A stretch of 64,000 nt of DNA. Source: Falsiruegeria mediterranea M17 (GTDB lineage Bacteria; Pseudomonadota; Alphaproteobacteria; Rhodobacterales; Rhodobacteraceae). Numbering within the stretch: position 1 is the first letter of the stretch; each line of letters begins with the position of its first letter. The position numbers were made by a program, and so were the translations under genes. The stretch lies in contig NZ_ONZG01000010.1 in the NCBI RefSeq assembly GCF_900302455.1, forward strand, positions 1 through 64,000, written 5' to 3'. The notes under the pieces were generated by a model. The model made no database searches. It saw only the letters and a list, made by a program, of their open reading frames with translations, and was not told the origin of the DNA. Shown here piece after piece: positions 1 through 9,334 of the stretch.

Positions 1-160
1 ATTCCTTGGCTGCGTCCCGCCACCGTAACCCATTGCGGTTTATGAAGATAATCCCGCTCAGGACGCGTCGGTCGTCCACGCGAGGCTTCCCGTGGGACTT
101 GGGGAAGAAGGGCTCCAGACGGGCCATATGCTCGTTGTTTAGCCAGAAAAGATCAGACAT
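1..160 (-). mobile_element. IS5-family transposase, N-terminal fragment cut by window edge
   Basis: Reading the minus strand from the ATG at 158-160 gives an open frame of 53 residues that runs off the window. It begins MSDLFWLNNEHMARLEPFFP and continues through a segment containing GKPRVDDRRVLSGIIF and NGLRWRDA. This is the recognisable N-terminal domain of IS5/IS427-type DDE transposases common in Rhodobacteraceae. The catalytic DDE residues lie outside the window, so whether the element is intact cannot be judged. The plus-strand open frame over the same bases is only its shadow. The element's outer end should lie somewhere in roughly 160-260; I could not identify the terminal inverted repeat without the other end. 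Confidence 0.85.
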
Positions 161-491
161 GTTCACCGCTCGTTTTGGGCGTGGTGAATCACGCAGCACA
201 GTGAAAATCAATGGGGCCTGAGCCTAGATGGCGCATACAAGGGCTCAAGAGTAGTTCCGGCTTTACCGGCCACTCGAACAAAACCTGTCTAACGGCAGCT
301 TCCAGCCCGAAGCTGACATTGACGTCCGCCACACACAAAGGACCGCGATGCGGATAAACTAGACTTTGCCCTCGGAGAAACTAAGGTCTGCTCAACACTC
401 CTTTCGGACGAAGTCATGTGATTAAAAAGTGGTGTCTTCTCGATTGAAGTTGCTGAAAAATCGGTGCCGTGCATGATCATGAAAACTGATC
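161..491. other. Intergenic stretch between IS element and LysR gene
   Basis: No convincing gene is seen in these 330 bases. The left part presumably includes the end of the IS element. The right part, from about 470, carries repeated TGATCATGA words listed separately. The base composition is lower in GC than the flanking operons, as expected for a regulatory or insertion-flank region. Confidence 0.5.
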
Positions 492-495
492 ATGA
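474..495. promoter_or_regulatory. Direct repeat TGATCATGA, possible operator
   Basis: The nonamer TGATCATGA occurs at 474-482 and again at 487-495, 13 bases apart and each containing the palindrome TGATCA. The second copy covers the possible upstream start codon (492) of the LysR gene. That position suggests an autoregulatory operator and favours the downstream start at 504. This is inference from sequence only. Confidence 0.3.
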
Positions 496-503
496 GATTG
501 AAG

Positions 504-1424
504 ATGATAAAAAGCCGGATCACACTCAAGCAGCTCGAAGCCTTCTCATTTGTTGTGGACATGGGAACCTTTAGAGCAGCAGCCGCTGCCCTTGGCACAA
601 CTCAACCCAACATCTCATCGCGGATATCTGCATTAGAAGCCGCCTTAGATGTCACGCTTCTTTATCGCGACGCCGGTTCCGTACGTCTGACCACCAAAGG
701 CAAAGATCTTCTTGAGCGGACGCGGGACGTGCTTAGGGCGGGAGAGGCGTTGCTGGAAGCGGCGGGTCGGCAGGAGCTTATCGAAGAACGTTTACGGCTT
801 GGTGTGACAGAACTGGTCGCCTGTACTTGGCTTCAACCCTTCCTCCGTCAGCTGCGGCGAGAATATCCCAACCTTCGGGTTGAACTTCAGGTCGACTTGT
901 CTCGCCAAATCGAAGAGCGCCTTCGAGAAGGGCAGCTTGACCTTGCCCTTCAGAATGCCCCGTTTGTTTCGCGGACGTCGGGCGAAAGAATGCTTTCCAG
1001 CGAAACATATGTCTGGGTGGCGAATGAAGAAGTCGTAGATGGCCTTGCGGAGGGAGCCTCGGTCGGGCGTTTCTTTGACCGCGCTGTCTTGACCCATGCG
1101 CGCCACACGGCCGCGGGGAATGCCTTGCATGAATTGGCGAGAGAGCGTGGGTACGATGCTGGCAAGATCGTCCATTCCAGCGCGTTGTCAGCGTGTCTGC
1201 CGATGGTCAGTGAGGGGATGGGTGTGGCGCTTCTTCCAAGGTCGCTTGTGCAAGGCGAGTTGGACGCAGGCCGGTTGAAATCGCCCATTTCGGATTGGAC
1301 TGCGCCGCCTTTGACATTTTTCGCGCGCTTCAACTCAAATCGGGCGCCGCGGTTTGTCGAAAAGGCGAGTGACATTGCGGCTACTATTCGGCCGAGTGCA
1401 ACGGAGGATAAATTAAATCTATAG
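504..1424 (+). CDS. LysR-family transcriptional regulator
   Basis: A 306-residue LysR-type regulator. The N-terminal winged helix-turn-helix covers about residues 5-62, with the typical LKQLEAFSFVVDMGTF and TTQPNISSRISALE segments. A periplasmic-binding-protein-like effector domain follows from about residue 90. An upstream in-frame ATG at 492 has no ribosome site and overlaps a TGATCATGA repeat; the ATG at 504 is preceded by a weak purine-rich stretch, so 504 is preferred. It lies 84 bases before and on the same strand as the hydantoinase operon, so it is the likely regulator of that operon. The effector is unknown. Confidence 0.88.
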   Translation: MIKSRITLKQLEAFSFVVDMGTFRAAAAALGTTQPNISSRISALEAALDVTLLYRDAGSVRLTTKGKDLLERTRDVLRAGEALLEAAGRQELIEERLRLGVTELVACTWLQPFLRQLRREYPNLRVELQVDLSRQIEERLREGQLDLALQNAPFVSRTSGERMLSSETYVWVANEEVVDGLAEGASVGRFFDRAVLTHARHTAAGNALHELARERGYDAGKIVHSSALSACLPMVSEGMGVALLPRSLVQGELDAGRLKSPISDWTAPPLTFFARFNSNRAPRFVEKASDIAATIRPSATEDKLNL

Positions 1425-1432
1425 GGTGTAGA

Positions 1433-1446
1433 AAATCAATTGATTT
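1433..1446. promoter_or_regulatory. 14-bp perfect palindrome, candidate operator of the catabolic operon
   Basis: AAATCAATTGATTT is a perfect inverted repeat in the short gap between the LysR gene and hyuA. Its position just ahead of the operon fits a regulator-binding site. It lacks the classic T-N11-A form, so assignment to the LysR protein is speculative. Confidence 0.3.
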
Positions 1447-1508
1447 GAATTCTAATCTGCCATGGTCCCATATCGACATACTGATCTTGTGCGCATGTGG
1501 AGAGACAG

Positions 1509-3596
1509 ATGAAGGCAGAACCTATTCGAGTGGGCGTCGATATTGGCGGCACATTCACAGATGTCGTTCTGGAAAAGGTCGGCGAACAGCATTCGGTGAA
1601 AGTCCTGACGACCTATGCGGCTCCCGAAAACGCGATCATCGACGGAATACATCAGGTCTGCGCTAAGGCGGGCGTAGAGCCTTCGCAGATCGAACAGATC
1701 ATTCATGGGACCACATTGGCCACCAACGCGCTGATTGAGCGACGCGGTGCCAAAACGGCGTTGATCACGACGGAAGGCTTCCGCGATGTGATCGAGATGC
1801 GTACCGAAAGCCGGTTTGAGCAGTATGATCTGAACCTCAGTCTTCCTGATCCGCTGTTGCCGCGTCAGATGCGATTCACCGTCCCCGGACGCGTGAATGC
1901 CAAAGGAGAAATCCTGGTAGAGCTTGAGCGTGCAGATGTCGAAGCCGTTGTGGATCGCATTGCAGAAGCCGGCTTCGAAAGCGTCGCGGTTGGCTTGATC
2001 CACTCTTACCTCAACCCCAAGCATGAGCAGTTGGTGCGTGAGGTTTTGGCAGAGAGGCTGCCCGACGTGTCGGTGTCCATCTCGTCCGAGGTATCGCCGC
2101 AGATGCGTGAATACGAACGTTTCAACACTGTCGTGGCCAACGCGTATATCAAACCGCTGATGGCCTCCTACCTTGGACGGCTGGAGGATCGGCTGCGCGG
2201 CGAAGGTGTCGCCTGTCGCATTTTCCTGATGCATTCTGGTGGTGGGATCATCTCGATCCAGAATGCGGCCGATTTTCCGGTGCGACTGGTAGAAAGTGGG
2301 CCGGCGGGTGGTGCGGTCTTCGCGGCCCACATAGCGGCCCGTTATGGCCTGGACAAAGTGCTGTCGTTCGACATGGGCGGGACCACGGCGAAGATCTGTC
2401 TCATCAAAAATCAGACGCCAAAAACCAGTCGTGTCTTTGAGGTCGCGCGCACCTACCGGTTCAAGAAGGGGTCAGGTATGCCGATTTCGATTCCGGTGAT
2501 CGACATGGTGGAGATTGGCGCGGGCGGCGGCAGCATCGCCCATTTGGACGGCATGCGGCAAATCCGTGTGGGCCCCGAAAGTGCCGGATCCGAGCCGGGG
2601 CCTGCCTGCTACGGGCGCGGAGGTGAACGCCCAGGTGTGACGGATGCAGACCTTGTTCTTGGCAAACTGGACCCGGATAACTTCGCTGGAGGCTCGATCA
2701 CCCTTCATCCGGATCAATCAAAACAAGCGTTGAGCGCGTACGTCGGAGACACTCTGGACATGGACGCGGTCGAGGCGGCCTTTGGCGTGGCCGAAGTAGT
2801 CGATGAAAACATGGCCAATGCGGCGCGTGTCCATGCAGTCGAGAATGGCGAAGACCTGAGCGATTATACTATGATCGCCTTTGGGGGGGCCGCCCCTTTA
2901 CATGCTGGGCGTCTTTGCGAAAAACTCGGGGTTGAGCGGCTGCTTGTACCGCCCGGCGCGGGTGTCGGCTCTGCCATTGGATTCCTGCGCGCGCCCTTCA
3001 GCTTTGAGGCCAATCGTTCAGTCTACATGAAGCTGAGCGATTTCGATGCGGACAGAATCAAGGGCCTCCTGATCGATCTCAAGGCTGAAGCGACAGGCTT
3101 CGTGCGCACCTGCGATGAAGTCAGCCCGATCCTTTCAGAATTCAAGGTCTACATGCGCTACACCGGTCAGGGTTGGGAAATCCCGGTTGACCTCACCGAA
3201 GAGCAGGTGATGAATCCGGACGCGGCTACATTTGAAGCGCGGTTCGAAGAGGATTACACCAAGCTTTTCGGTCGTCCCGTCGCAGGCATGGATATCGAGA
3301 TTACCGTCTGGTCGGTGAACGCCACGACACCGCCCGAAGTCGTCGGGCGCATTGAAACGACAGACGGCAGCACGCCTGTCGCTCTAAACGGTACGAGGCA
3401 GCTCTTTGATGCGGCGTCCAGCAAACACCTCGATGCCCATGTCATTGACAGAAGTCTCATGGAGGCAGGCCAGCGCGCACATGGACCAGCCGCCGTGACC
3501 GAAGCTGAGACGACCATTATCGTGCCCGCCAGTCGGGATGCCATCTGCCAACCGGACGGTTGTATCGACATCGTGGCGAAGGGACCTGTCCAATGA
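1509..3596 (+). CDS. hyuA: Hydantoinase/oxoprolinase family protein, subunit A
   Basis: A 695-residue member of the HyuA family, whose characterised members include N-methylhydantoinase A, 5-oxoprolinase and acetone carboxylase beta. They couple ATP hydrolysis to ring opening or carboxylation. The N-terminal phosphate-binding motif GVDIGGTFTDVV, the HGTTLATNALIE motif and the second actin-like ATPase motif DMGGTTAK near residue 288 are all present. The ATG at 1509 is preceded by GGAGA, giving a better start than the upstream GTG at 1497. It overlaps hyuB by ATGA, so the two subunits are translationally coupled. The exact lactam or ketone substrate cannot be read from sequence. Confidence 0.9.
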   Translation: MKAEPIRVGVDIGGTFTDVVLEKVGEQHSVKVLTTYAAPENAIIDGIHQVCAKAGVEPSQIEQIIHGTTLATNALIERRGAKTALITTEGFRDVIEMRTESRFEQYDLNLSLPDPLLPRQMRFTVPGRVNAKGEILVELERADVEAVVDRIAEAGFESVAVGLIHSYLNPKHEQLVREVLAERLPDVSVSISSEVSPQMREYERFNTVVANAYIKPLMASYLGRLEDRLRGEGVACRIFLMHSGGGIISIQNAADFPVRLVESGPAGGAVFAAHIAARYGLDKVLSFDMGGTTAKICLIKNQTPKTSRVFEVARTYRFKKGSGMPISIPVIDMVEIGAGGGSIAHLDGMRQIRVGPESAGSEPGPACYGRGGERPGVTDADLVLGKLDPDNFAGGSITLHPDQSKQALSAYVGDTLDMDAVEAAFGVAEVVDENMANAARVHAVENGEDLSDYTMIAFGGAAPLHAGRLCEKLGVERLLVPPGAGVGSAIGFLRAPFSFEANRSVYMKLSDFDADRIKGLLIDLKAEATGFVRTCDEVSPILSEFKVYMRYTGQGWEIPVDLTEEQVMNPDAATFEARFEEDYTKLFGRPVAGMDIEITVWSVNATTPPEVVGRIETTDGSTPVALNGTRQLFDAASSKHLDAHVIDRSLMEAGQRAHGPAAVTEAETTIIVPASRDAICQPDGCIDIVAKGPVQ

Positions 3597-5302
3597 CCCA
3601 AGAACACTCGAAAGTCGCCTATCAGGTTATGTGGAACCGCCTGATTTCTGTCGTAGAAGAACAAGCACAGGCGCTGGTGCGCACGGCCTTCTCGACTTCA
3701 GTGCGCGAAGCCGGGGACTTGTCGGCAGGCGTTTATGACACCCATGGCAACATGCTGGCGCAGGCGGTCACGGGCACCCCGGGCCATGTCAACGCAATGG
3801 CCGATGCGGTTGCGCATTTCATCCGTCGGGTTGGGCGACAGAACATGTTTGAGGGCGATGTCTACATCACCAATGATCCGTGGGAAGGCACAGGCCACCT
3901 GCATGACATCACGATGGTCACGCCCTCGTTCCACAATGGCACTTTGGTCGGCTTCTTTGCTTGCACGGCGCATATTGTGGATATCGGGGGGCGTGGCTTC
4001 GGGGCGGACGCGCAGAGCGTTTATGAGGAAGGGCTCTACATACCGATCATGAAGTTCGCAGATCGTGGTGAGGTCGACGAAACTCTGGTGCGGATCATAC
4101 GCGGAAACGTGCGCGAACCGGATCAGTTGATCGGTGACATCTATGCTCTTGCCACATCCAACGAGATTGGCCACCGACGCCTGATCGACATGATGGAAGA
4201 GTTCGCCCTTGACCATCTGGACGGCATCGCAAATTTCATCCTCGAAAACTCGCGCCGCGCAACAGTTGAGGCGATTGCAGCTCTGCCACAGACCTCTGCC
4301 ACCGGCGAGATGACGATGGACGGCTTTGATGTGCCTATCACGCTGAAGGTGAAGATCAGCGTCGAAGGAGACCGTATCGTCACCGACTTCACTGGAACCT
4401 CTGGTCTCGACAAAAAGGGCATCAACTGCCCGCTCGTCTACACCAAGGCCTATGCCTGCTATGCGCTCAAAGTGGCGATTGCGCCAGAAATTCCAAATAA
4501 CGCTGCCTCGCTCGCACCATTTGAAATCACAGCGCCCAAAAACTCCATCGTCAACGCGCTGCACCCCGCTCCGGTCGCTCTGCGTCACATCGTGGGGCAT
4601 TTTGTGCCGGACGCGGTCTACGACGCCTTTGACAAGATCGTTCCCGGTTTGGTGCCTGCCGAAGGCGCGGGATGTCTGTGCAACTTCCAGGTCAGCCTGC
4701 GCCCGCGCAGCGATGCACCTGTGCCAGCTGATGCGCGTCGGTCCGAGGTTTTGACCTTCAACTCGGGTGGCTCTGGTGCACGGCCCGAACACGACGGCAT
4801 GAACGCGACAGCCTTCCCATCGGGCGTGATGACGATGCCCATCGAGGCCACGGAACACGCAGGTCCCGTCATCATCTGGCGCAAGGAATTGCGCCCCGAC
4901 AGCGGCGGCGCAGGTAAGACGCGCGGCGGTTTGGGGCAGTACATGGAAGTCGGCGCGCAGGAAGGCCACGAGTTTGACATCCAAGCCATGTTTGACCGCA
5001 GCCAGCACCCCGCTCGGGGCCGCCGAGGCGGCCAGAACGGCGCACCAACGACCATCGCTCAGGACGATGGATCGGCCATGCGGGTCAAGGGCAAGCAGTT
5101 CGTCCCACACGGGCGTAAGGTGGTGATGGCCTTTCCGGGAGGCGCTGGCTACGGCGATCCATTGGGCCGCCCAAAAGAGCTTGTGAAACGCGATCTGGCG
5201 CGGGGATATATTTCTGAAGAAACGGCTCGGACAGACTATGGTCTGTTAGAGGAGGACATCGCGGCGGTGCAATTAGCTGTCGCAAGGGGGGAACAGATAT
5301 GA
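3593..5302 (+). CDS. hyuB: Hydantoinase B/oxoprolinase family protein, subunit B
   Basis: A 569-residue HyuB-type subunit that partners the preceding HyuA. The family hallmark NDPWEGTGHLHD segment lies near residue 95, and the C-terminal region has the glycine-rich GGAGYGDPLGRP motif typical of the family. The start overlaps the hyuA stop as ATGA, and the stop overlaps the next gene in the same way. In known systems HyuA and HyuB form a complex performing ATP-dependent hydrolysis of cyclic amides. An N-methylhydantoinase role would fit the neighbouring amine oxidase, but no carbamoylsarcosine amidase is nearby. Substrate is therefore unassigned. Confidence 0.9.
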   Translation: MTQEHSKVAYQVMWNRLISVVEEQAQALVRTAFSTSVREAGDLSAGVYDTHGNMLAQAVTGTPGHVNAMADAVAHFIRRVGRQNMFEGDVYITNDPWEGTGHLHDITMVTPSFHNGTLVGFFACTAHIVDIGGRGFGADAQSVYEEGLYIPIMKFADRGEVDETLVRIIRGNVREPDQLIGDIYALATSNEIGHRRLIDMMEEFALDHLDGIANFILENSRRATVEAIAALPQTSATGEMTMDGFDVPITLKVKISVEGDRIVTDFTGTSGLDKKGINCPLVYTKAYACYALKVAIAPEIPNNAASLAPFEITAPKNSIVNALHPAPVALRHIVGHFVPDAVYDAFDKIVPGLVPAEGAGCLCNFQVSLRPRSDAPVPADARRSEVLTFNSGGSGARPEHDGMNATAFPSGVMTMPIEATEHAGPVIIWRKELRPDSGGAGKTRGGLGQYMEVGAQEGHEFDIQAMFDRSQHPARGRRGGQNGAPTTIAQDDGSAMRVKGKQFVPHGRKVVMAFPGGAGYGDPLGRPKELVKRDLARGYISEETARTDYGLLEEDIAAVQLAVARGEQI

Positions 5303-6510
5303 GCAACCAAAGTCCATCAAAGCAAAGTTATGACGTGATCATCATCGGAGGCGCCATCATGGGTGCTTCGACCGCGTGGTTCTTGTCGGACAACAAAGAC
5401 TTCAACGGCTCGGTCCTTGTCGTCGAACGGGACATGACCTTTGAAAACTGCTCCACTACGCACACTAACTCCTGCATGCGACAACAATTCTCAGCCGAGT
5501 TGAACGTCCGTATCAGCCAGTTCGCTGCCGACTTCGTAAAGAATATCCGCAGCTATATGGGCGGCGATGAACGCATACCGGAACTCAGCATCCGCTCTTT
5601 CGGTTACATGTACTTTGCGGACAACGACGGCTTTGCCGATGTGCTGCGTGAAAGTCAGCAGGTGCAACTGGCTGCCGGTGCTGCCACTCAGCTTATGACG
5701 CCCGAAGAGATCAAGGCCGCTTATCCCTTTTACAATGTTGATGACATCATGCTGGGGTCTATCAACCTGGTGGACGAAGGGTATTGGGACGGGGGCGCCG
5801 TAAATGACTGGTGGCGACGCCAAAGCCGCGAGCGTGGTGTCGAATGGGTCCAGAACGAAGTAGTGGCGATCACCCGCAACGCCGCCGGAACACAGGTCGA
5901 AAGCGTCACTCTTGCCTCAGGCGAGGTGGTCGCCTGCGGTCAGGTCGTCAATGCCTCGGGTCCCCGTGCTGCGCGCACCGCCCAGATGGCGGGCATCGAC
6001 GTGCCGGTCGAGCCGCGCAAGCGCTATTCTTGGATTTTCAAAGCCGAACAGCCACTTGATCAGGACCTGCCGTTGACGATTGACCCGTCAGGTGTGCACG
6101 TCCGCGAAAACGGCGGCGGGACATATCAGTGTGGCGGGCATTCCGACTATGACCCGGCTGTGGAATTTGACGACTACGCGATGGATCACTCGATGTGGGA
6201 AAGCCACGTTTGGCCCATCCTTGCGACCCGTATCCCGCAATTCGAGGCGATCAAAGTGCAATCCGAATGGGGCGGACACTACGCAATGAACACCTTTGAT
6301 CACAACGCGATCATGGGACCGCACACAGAGCTTTCGAACTTCATCTTTCTCAATGGTTTCTCCGGTCACGGGCTTCAGCAGTCGCCCGCGATGGGGCGCG
6401 GGACTGCCGAATGGCTGACCTATGGCGAATACCGCGCTCTTGATCTGTCACCGTTCCATTTCGAGCGGATTCCGGCAAATAGGCCGATCATCGAGAAAGC
6501 CATTATCTGA
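5299..6510 (+). CDS. FAD-dependent oxidoreductase, DAO/sarcosine-oxidase type
   Basis: A 403-residue flavoprotein of the DAO superfamily. The dinucleotide-binding motif VIIIGGAIMGASTAWFL lies at about residues 14-30, and a C-terminal GFSGHGLQQSPAMGRG segment matches the family's FAD/substrate region. Relatives oxidise secondary amines, D-amino acids or glycine derivatives to imines with release of aldehyde or ketoacid. It is coupled by ATGA overlap to hyuB and by a one-base overlap to the aldolase. In this operon it may act on an amine released by the hydantoinase-like complex. That order of reactions is inference. Confidence 0.85.
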   Translation: MSNQSPSKQSYDVIIIGGAIMGASTAWFLSDNKDFNGSVLVVERDMTFENCSTTHTNSCMRQQFSAELNVRISQFAADFVKNIRSYMGGDERIPELSIRSFGYMYFADNDGFADVLRESQQVQLAAGAATQLMTPEEIKAAYPFYNVDDIMLGSINLVDEGYWDGGAVNDWWRRQSRERGVEWVQNEVVAITRNAAGTQVESVTLASGEVVACGQVVNASGPRAARTAQMAGIDVPVEPRKRYSWIFKAEQPLDQDLPLTIDPSGVHVRENGGGTYQCGGHSDYDPAVEFDDYAMDHSMWESHVWPILATRIPQFEAIKVQSEWGGHYAMNTFDHNAIMGPHTELSNFIFLNGFSGHGLQQSPAMGRGTAEWLTYGEYRALDLSPFHFERIPANRPIIEKAII

Positions 6511-7283
6511 TGAACCTACCAGCCAATTCCTTCACCCGCGCCATTGCGGCGGGAGAGAAACAAGTCGGCCTTTGGATCAGCCTGTGCAGCAACTTCGCCG
6601 CAGAGGTGGTATCAACCGCTGGATACGACTGGGCGCTGATCGACATGGAACACAGCGCCAACGATTACTTTAGCGTGCTGGGTCAGCTTCAGGCCTTTGC
6701 GGGGTCCCCGACCACGGCCCTCGTGCGTGTGGAATGGAACGACGCAGTCGCCGCCAAGCGGCTGTTGGATCTGGGTGCGCCGGGCCTTTTGTTTCCGATG
6801 ATCCAATCAGTTCAAGAGGCCGAACAAGCGGTTGCCGCAACACGCTACCCGCCTCGCGGCATTCGCGGAGTGTCTGGTGTGACGCGGGCAACAGCCTTTG
6901 GGCGCGTTTCCGACTATGTGGCGCGGGTTGAGGAAGAAACCGCCGTTCTCTTGCAACTGGAAACTCGCGCTGCCGTAGAACAAGCCGAAGCGATTGGCGC
7001 GGTTGATGGTGTCAGTGGCATCTTCTTTGGACCCGCAGACATTGCCGCCGATATTGGCAAACTCGGAAAACCGATGGACCCGGATGTTTGGGCCTTGATC
7101 AAACCTGCAGCGCAAAAGCTGATTGCCAAAGGTATGCCGGTCGGCACCTTGGTCACGAACCCCGCTTTTGCGGCTGACCTTTTGAACGAAGGCTTCACCT
7201 TTGTGGCCATTGCGACAGACACGGGGCTTCTGGCGCGGGCCGCCGATGCGGCCTTGGCGAAAACAAAAGGCGCGTTGCGATGA
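6510..7283 (+). CDS. HpcH/HpaI aldolase family protein
   Basis: A 257-residue class II, metal-dependent pyruvate aldolase-type protein. Family residues are visible: DMEHS near residue 48, the VRVEWND arginine near 72, the metal-binding glutamate in QLETRAA near 150 and the metal-binding aspartate in GIFFGPADIA near 175. Characterised relatives cleave 4-hydroxy-2-oxo acids, or 2-dehydro-3-deoxyglucarate, to pyruvate or oxaloacetate products. It overlaps the FAD oxidoreductase stop by one base and the aminotransferase by ATGA. It probably yields pyruvate plus an aldehyde in this pathway. Macrophomate-synthase-like relatives share the fold, so activity remains open. Confidence 0.85.
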   Translation: MNLPANSFTRAIAAGEKQVGLWISLCSNFAAEVVSTAGYDWALIDMEHSANDYFSVLGQLQAFAGSPTTALVRVEWNDAVAAKRLLDLGAPGLLFPMIQSVQEAEQAVAATRYPPRGIRGVSGVTRATAFGRVSDYVARVEEETAVLLQLETRAAVEQAEAIGAVDGVSGIFFGPADIAADIGKLGKPMDPDVWALIKPAAQKLIAKGMPVGTLVTNPAFAADLLNEGFTFVAIATDTGLLARAADAALAKTKGALR

Positions 7284-8494
7284 GCTTTGCCGCGTCGCGA
7301 TTGGCACCGGTCAAGCCGTCCGCTTCCGCCTGGGTCAGCCAGGCTGCGAAAGAGGCCAAGGCGCGCGGTGAAGATGTGATTGATCTTGGTCTTGGCGAGC
7401 CGGATTTCGACACGCCCGACCATATCAAAGAGGCCGCACATCAGGCAGCTCTCAGAGGCGAGACAAAGTATCCGCCCACGAATGGCACGCTCGTGATGCG
7501 GCAGGCCGTCGTGGACAAACTCAAACGCGAAAACGCTCTGGACTACGCGTTAAACGAAGTAATCGTGTCGAACGGGGCCAAACAGGTGCTGTTCAATGCC
7601 TTCATGGCCACGCTGGAGCCGGGCGACGAAGTGCTGCTCTGCGCGCCCTATTTCGGTCAGTACAAGGACATCGTGGTCATCCTCGGCGGTGTACCGGTGC
7701 CGCTGGAATGTCCGGCTGAGGCTGGCTTTCTCCTGACGCCCGACCAATTGCGTGACGCCATCACACCCAAGACCCGTTGGCTGCTCTTGAACCAGCCGTC
7801 GAACCCGTCGGGCGCGGTTTATTCAGATGCCCAGATTGCGGCACTAGGCGATGTGTTGGCCGATTATGAACGCGTGCTGGTCCTGTCAGATGAGATCTAT
7901 GAACACATACTGTTTGATGGGCGTGTGTTCAGATCGTTTGCGGCGCTTTGCCCGGATCTGAAAGACCGTACCTTGACGGTCAACGGCGTGTCCAAAGCTT
8001 ATGCCATGACGGGTTGGCGCATCGGCTATGGTGCTGGGCACAGAGATCTGATCACGGCGATGACCAAGGTGCAAAGCCAAATTTCGTCAGGAGCGTGTTC
8101 CATTGCCCAAGCTGCTGCCGCGGTCGCATTGAACGGGCCGCAAGATGATGTCCGCGCCTTTTGCCAGGCGTTCGAGGCGCGCCGTGATCTTGTGGTCGCG
8201 CGTGTGGCACAGATTCCGGGCTTGACGCTCGACGCACCCGGCGGCGCGTTTTACGGCCTGATCGGCTGCGCTGGTCTGATCGGGGCCAAAACCCCTCAGG
8301 GCGAGACGCTTGCAAACGATACAGATGTTACAGCGTATCTTCTTAAAGCTGCTGGTGTCGCCGCCGTTCCCGGCAACGCCTATGACCTTTCGCCGTTTTT
8401 CCGAATTTCAACAGCTGCCTCGGAAGAGGTGTTGGGCACTGCGATGGATCGCATCTCCCGCGCTGTTGCCGACCTAAAAGGACCCAATCAATGA
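7280..8494 (+). CDS. Class I/II pyridoxal-phosphate aminotransferase
   Basis: A 404-residue fold-type I aminotransferase of the aspartate/aromatic branch. The PLP Schiff-base lysine is at residue 239 in NGVSKAYAMTGWRIGY, and LLLNQPSNPSG gives the conserved asparagine-proline-glycine segment. The N-terminus has the DLGLGEPDFDTP motif typical of AspC-like alpha-subfamily enzymes. Both ends overlap neighbours by ATGA. It likely moves an amino group between an intermediate of this operon and pyruvate or 2-oxoglutarate. The acceptor is not predictable from sequence. Confidence 0.88.
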   Translation: MSFAASRLAPVKPSASAWVSQAAKEAKARGEDVIDLGLGEPDFDTPDHIKEAAHQAALRGETKYPPTNGTLVMRQAVVDKLKRENALDYALNEVIVSNGAKQVLFNAFMATLEPGDEVLLCAPYFGQYKDIVVILGGVPVPLECPAEAGFLLTPDQLRDAITPKTRWLLLNQPSNPSGAVYSDAQIAALGDVLADYERVLVLSDEIYEHILFDGRVFRSFAALCPDLKDRTLTVNGVSKAYAMTGWRIGYGAGHRDLITAMTKVQSQISSGACSIAQAAAAVALNGPQDDVRAFCQAFEARRDLVVARVAQIPGLTLDAPGGAFYGLIGCAGLIGAKTPQGETLANDTDVTAYLLKAAGVAAVPGNAYDLSPFFRISTAASEEVLGTAMDRISRAVADLKGPNQ

Positions 8495-9330
8495 AAAAGC
8501 TAGTCCTCACCGGCGCTGCTGGCCGCCTTGGCTCGTACTTGCGGGAACCGTTGTCACAACTTTGCGATGAATTCGTCTCGTCGGACATTGCCGACAACGT
8601 TTCCAACCTCGCGCAGAATGAAACCTACGTTAAGGCGGACATCACCGACCTTGATGCCATGACGACGCTTCTGGAAGGGGCGGATATGGTGGTGCATTTC
8701 GGGGCTGTGGGCGATGAAGCGCCCATGGACGTGCTATGGGGGCCGAACTTCTACGGAGCCTATACCGTGTGGGAGGCCGCCTATCGCAACAAGCTGCGCC
8801 GGGTTGTCTATGCCTCGTCCATCCACGCGGTTGGCATGCACAAGAAGACGGATTTCATTGGCATTGATGCCCCACACAAACCCGACACCTTCTACGGGCT
8901 TGCCAAGTGCTTTGCCGAAGACCTCGCCTCTCTCTACTGGGATAAACGTGGGTTGGAATCCGTCTGCATGCGCATCCTGTCTTGCGCGCAGCCGACCAAT
9001 TCACGCGCTGTGGGGACCTGGCTCAGCTATGACGACCTGATCCACATGGTCGAACGCGCGATCAACACGCCCATCACAGGCTTCAGCGTGGTTTACGGCG
9101 TATCAAACAACGACCGAGCGCCAGTCGATAACGCCAAGGCACAGCACCTCGGCTACCGTCCCAAGGACAACGGCGAGCAATTCGCCGCAGAAATCTATTC
9201 CACAGATGGCCCGCTCGATCCTCACGATCCCGCCAACACACACCACGGTGGCCCATTTGCTGCCGTTGAGCTCGGCAATAGCGGCATGGCCCATCTAAAC
9301 CTCGACACGGACGATACCGGAAAGCACTAA
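8491..9330 (+). CDS. NAD-dependent epimerase/dehydratase, uronate-dehydrogenase-like
   Basis: A 279-residue extended-type short-chain dehydrogenase. The nucleotide motif TGAAGRLGS is at the N-terminus and the catalytic YGLAK pair is Tyr135/Lys139. Length and the C-terminal region (ARG-rich, ending after NTHHGGPF) resemble hexuronate dehydrogenases (Udh) more than nucleotide-sugar epimerases. It overlaps the aminotransferase by ATGA and is the last intact gene of the operon. It probably oxidises or reduces a sugar-acid-like intermediate with NAD. The Udh assignment is family-level only. Confidence 0.8.
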   Translation: MKKLVLTGAAGRLGSYLREPLSQLCDEFVSSDIADNVSNLAQNETYVKADITDLDAMTTLLEGADMVVHFGAVGDEAPMDVLWGPNFYGAYTVWEAAYRNKLRRVVYASSIHAVGMHKKTDFIGIDAPHKPDTFYGLAKCFAEDLASLYWDKRGLESVCMRILSCAQPTNSRAVGTWLSYDDLIHMVERAINTPITGFSVVYGVSNNDRAPVDNAKAQHLGYRPKDNGEQFAAEIYSTDGPLDPHDPANTHHGGPFAAVELGNSGMAHLNLDTDDTGKH

Positions 9331-9334
9331 GCAC

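Noticed and set aside
1452-2330. A 292-codon minus-strand frame over hyuA
   Set aside because: It is antisense to the conserved actin-like domain of HyuA. No recognisable domain.
3698-5110. A 470-codon minus-strand open frame over hyuB
   Set aside because: It is the mirror of a strongly supported HyuB frame in high-GC DNA. The product is His/Arg/Asp-rich, with no family and no ribosome site.
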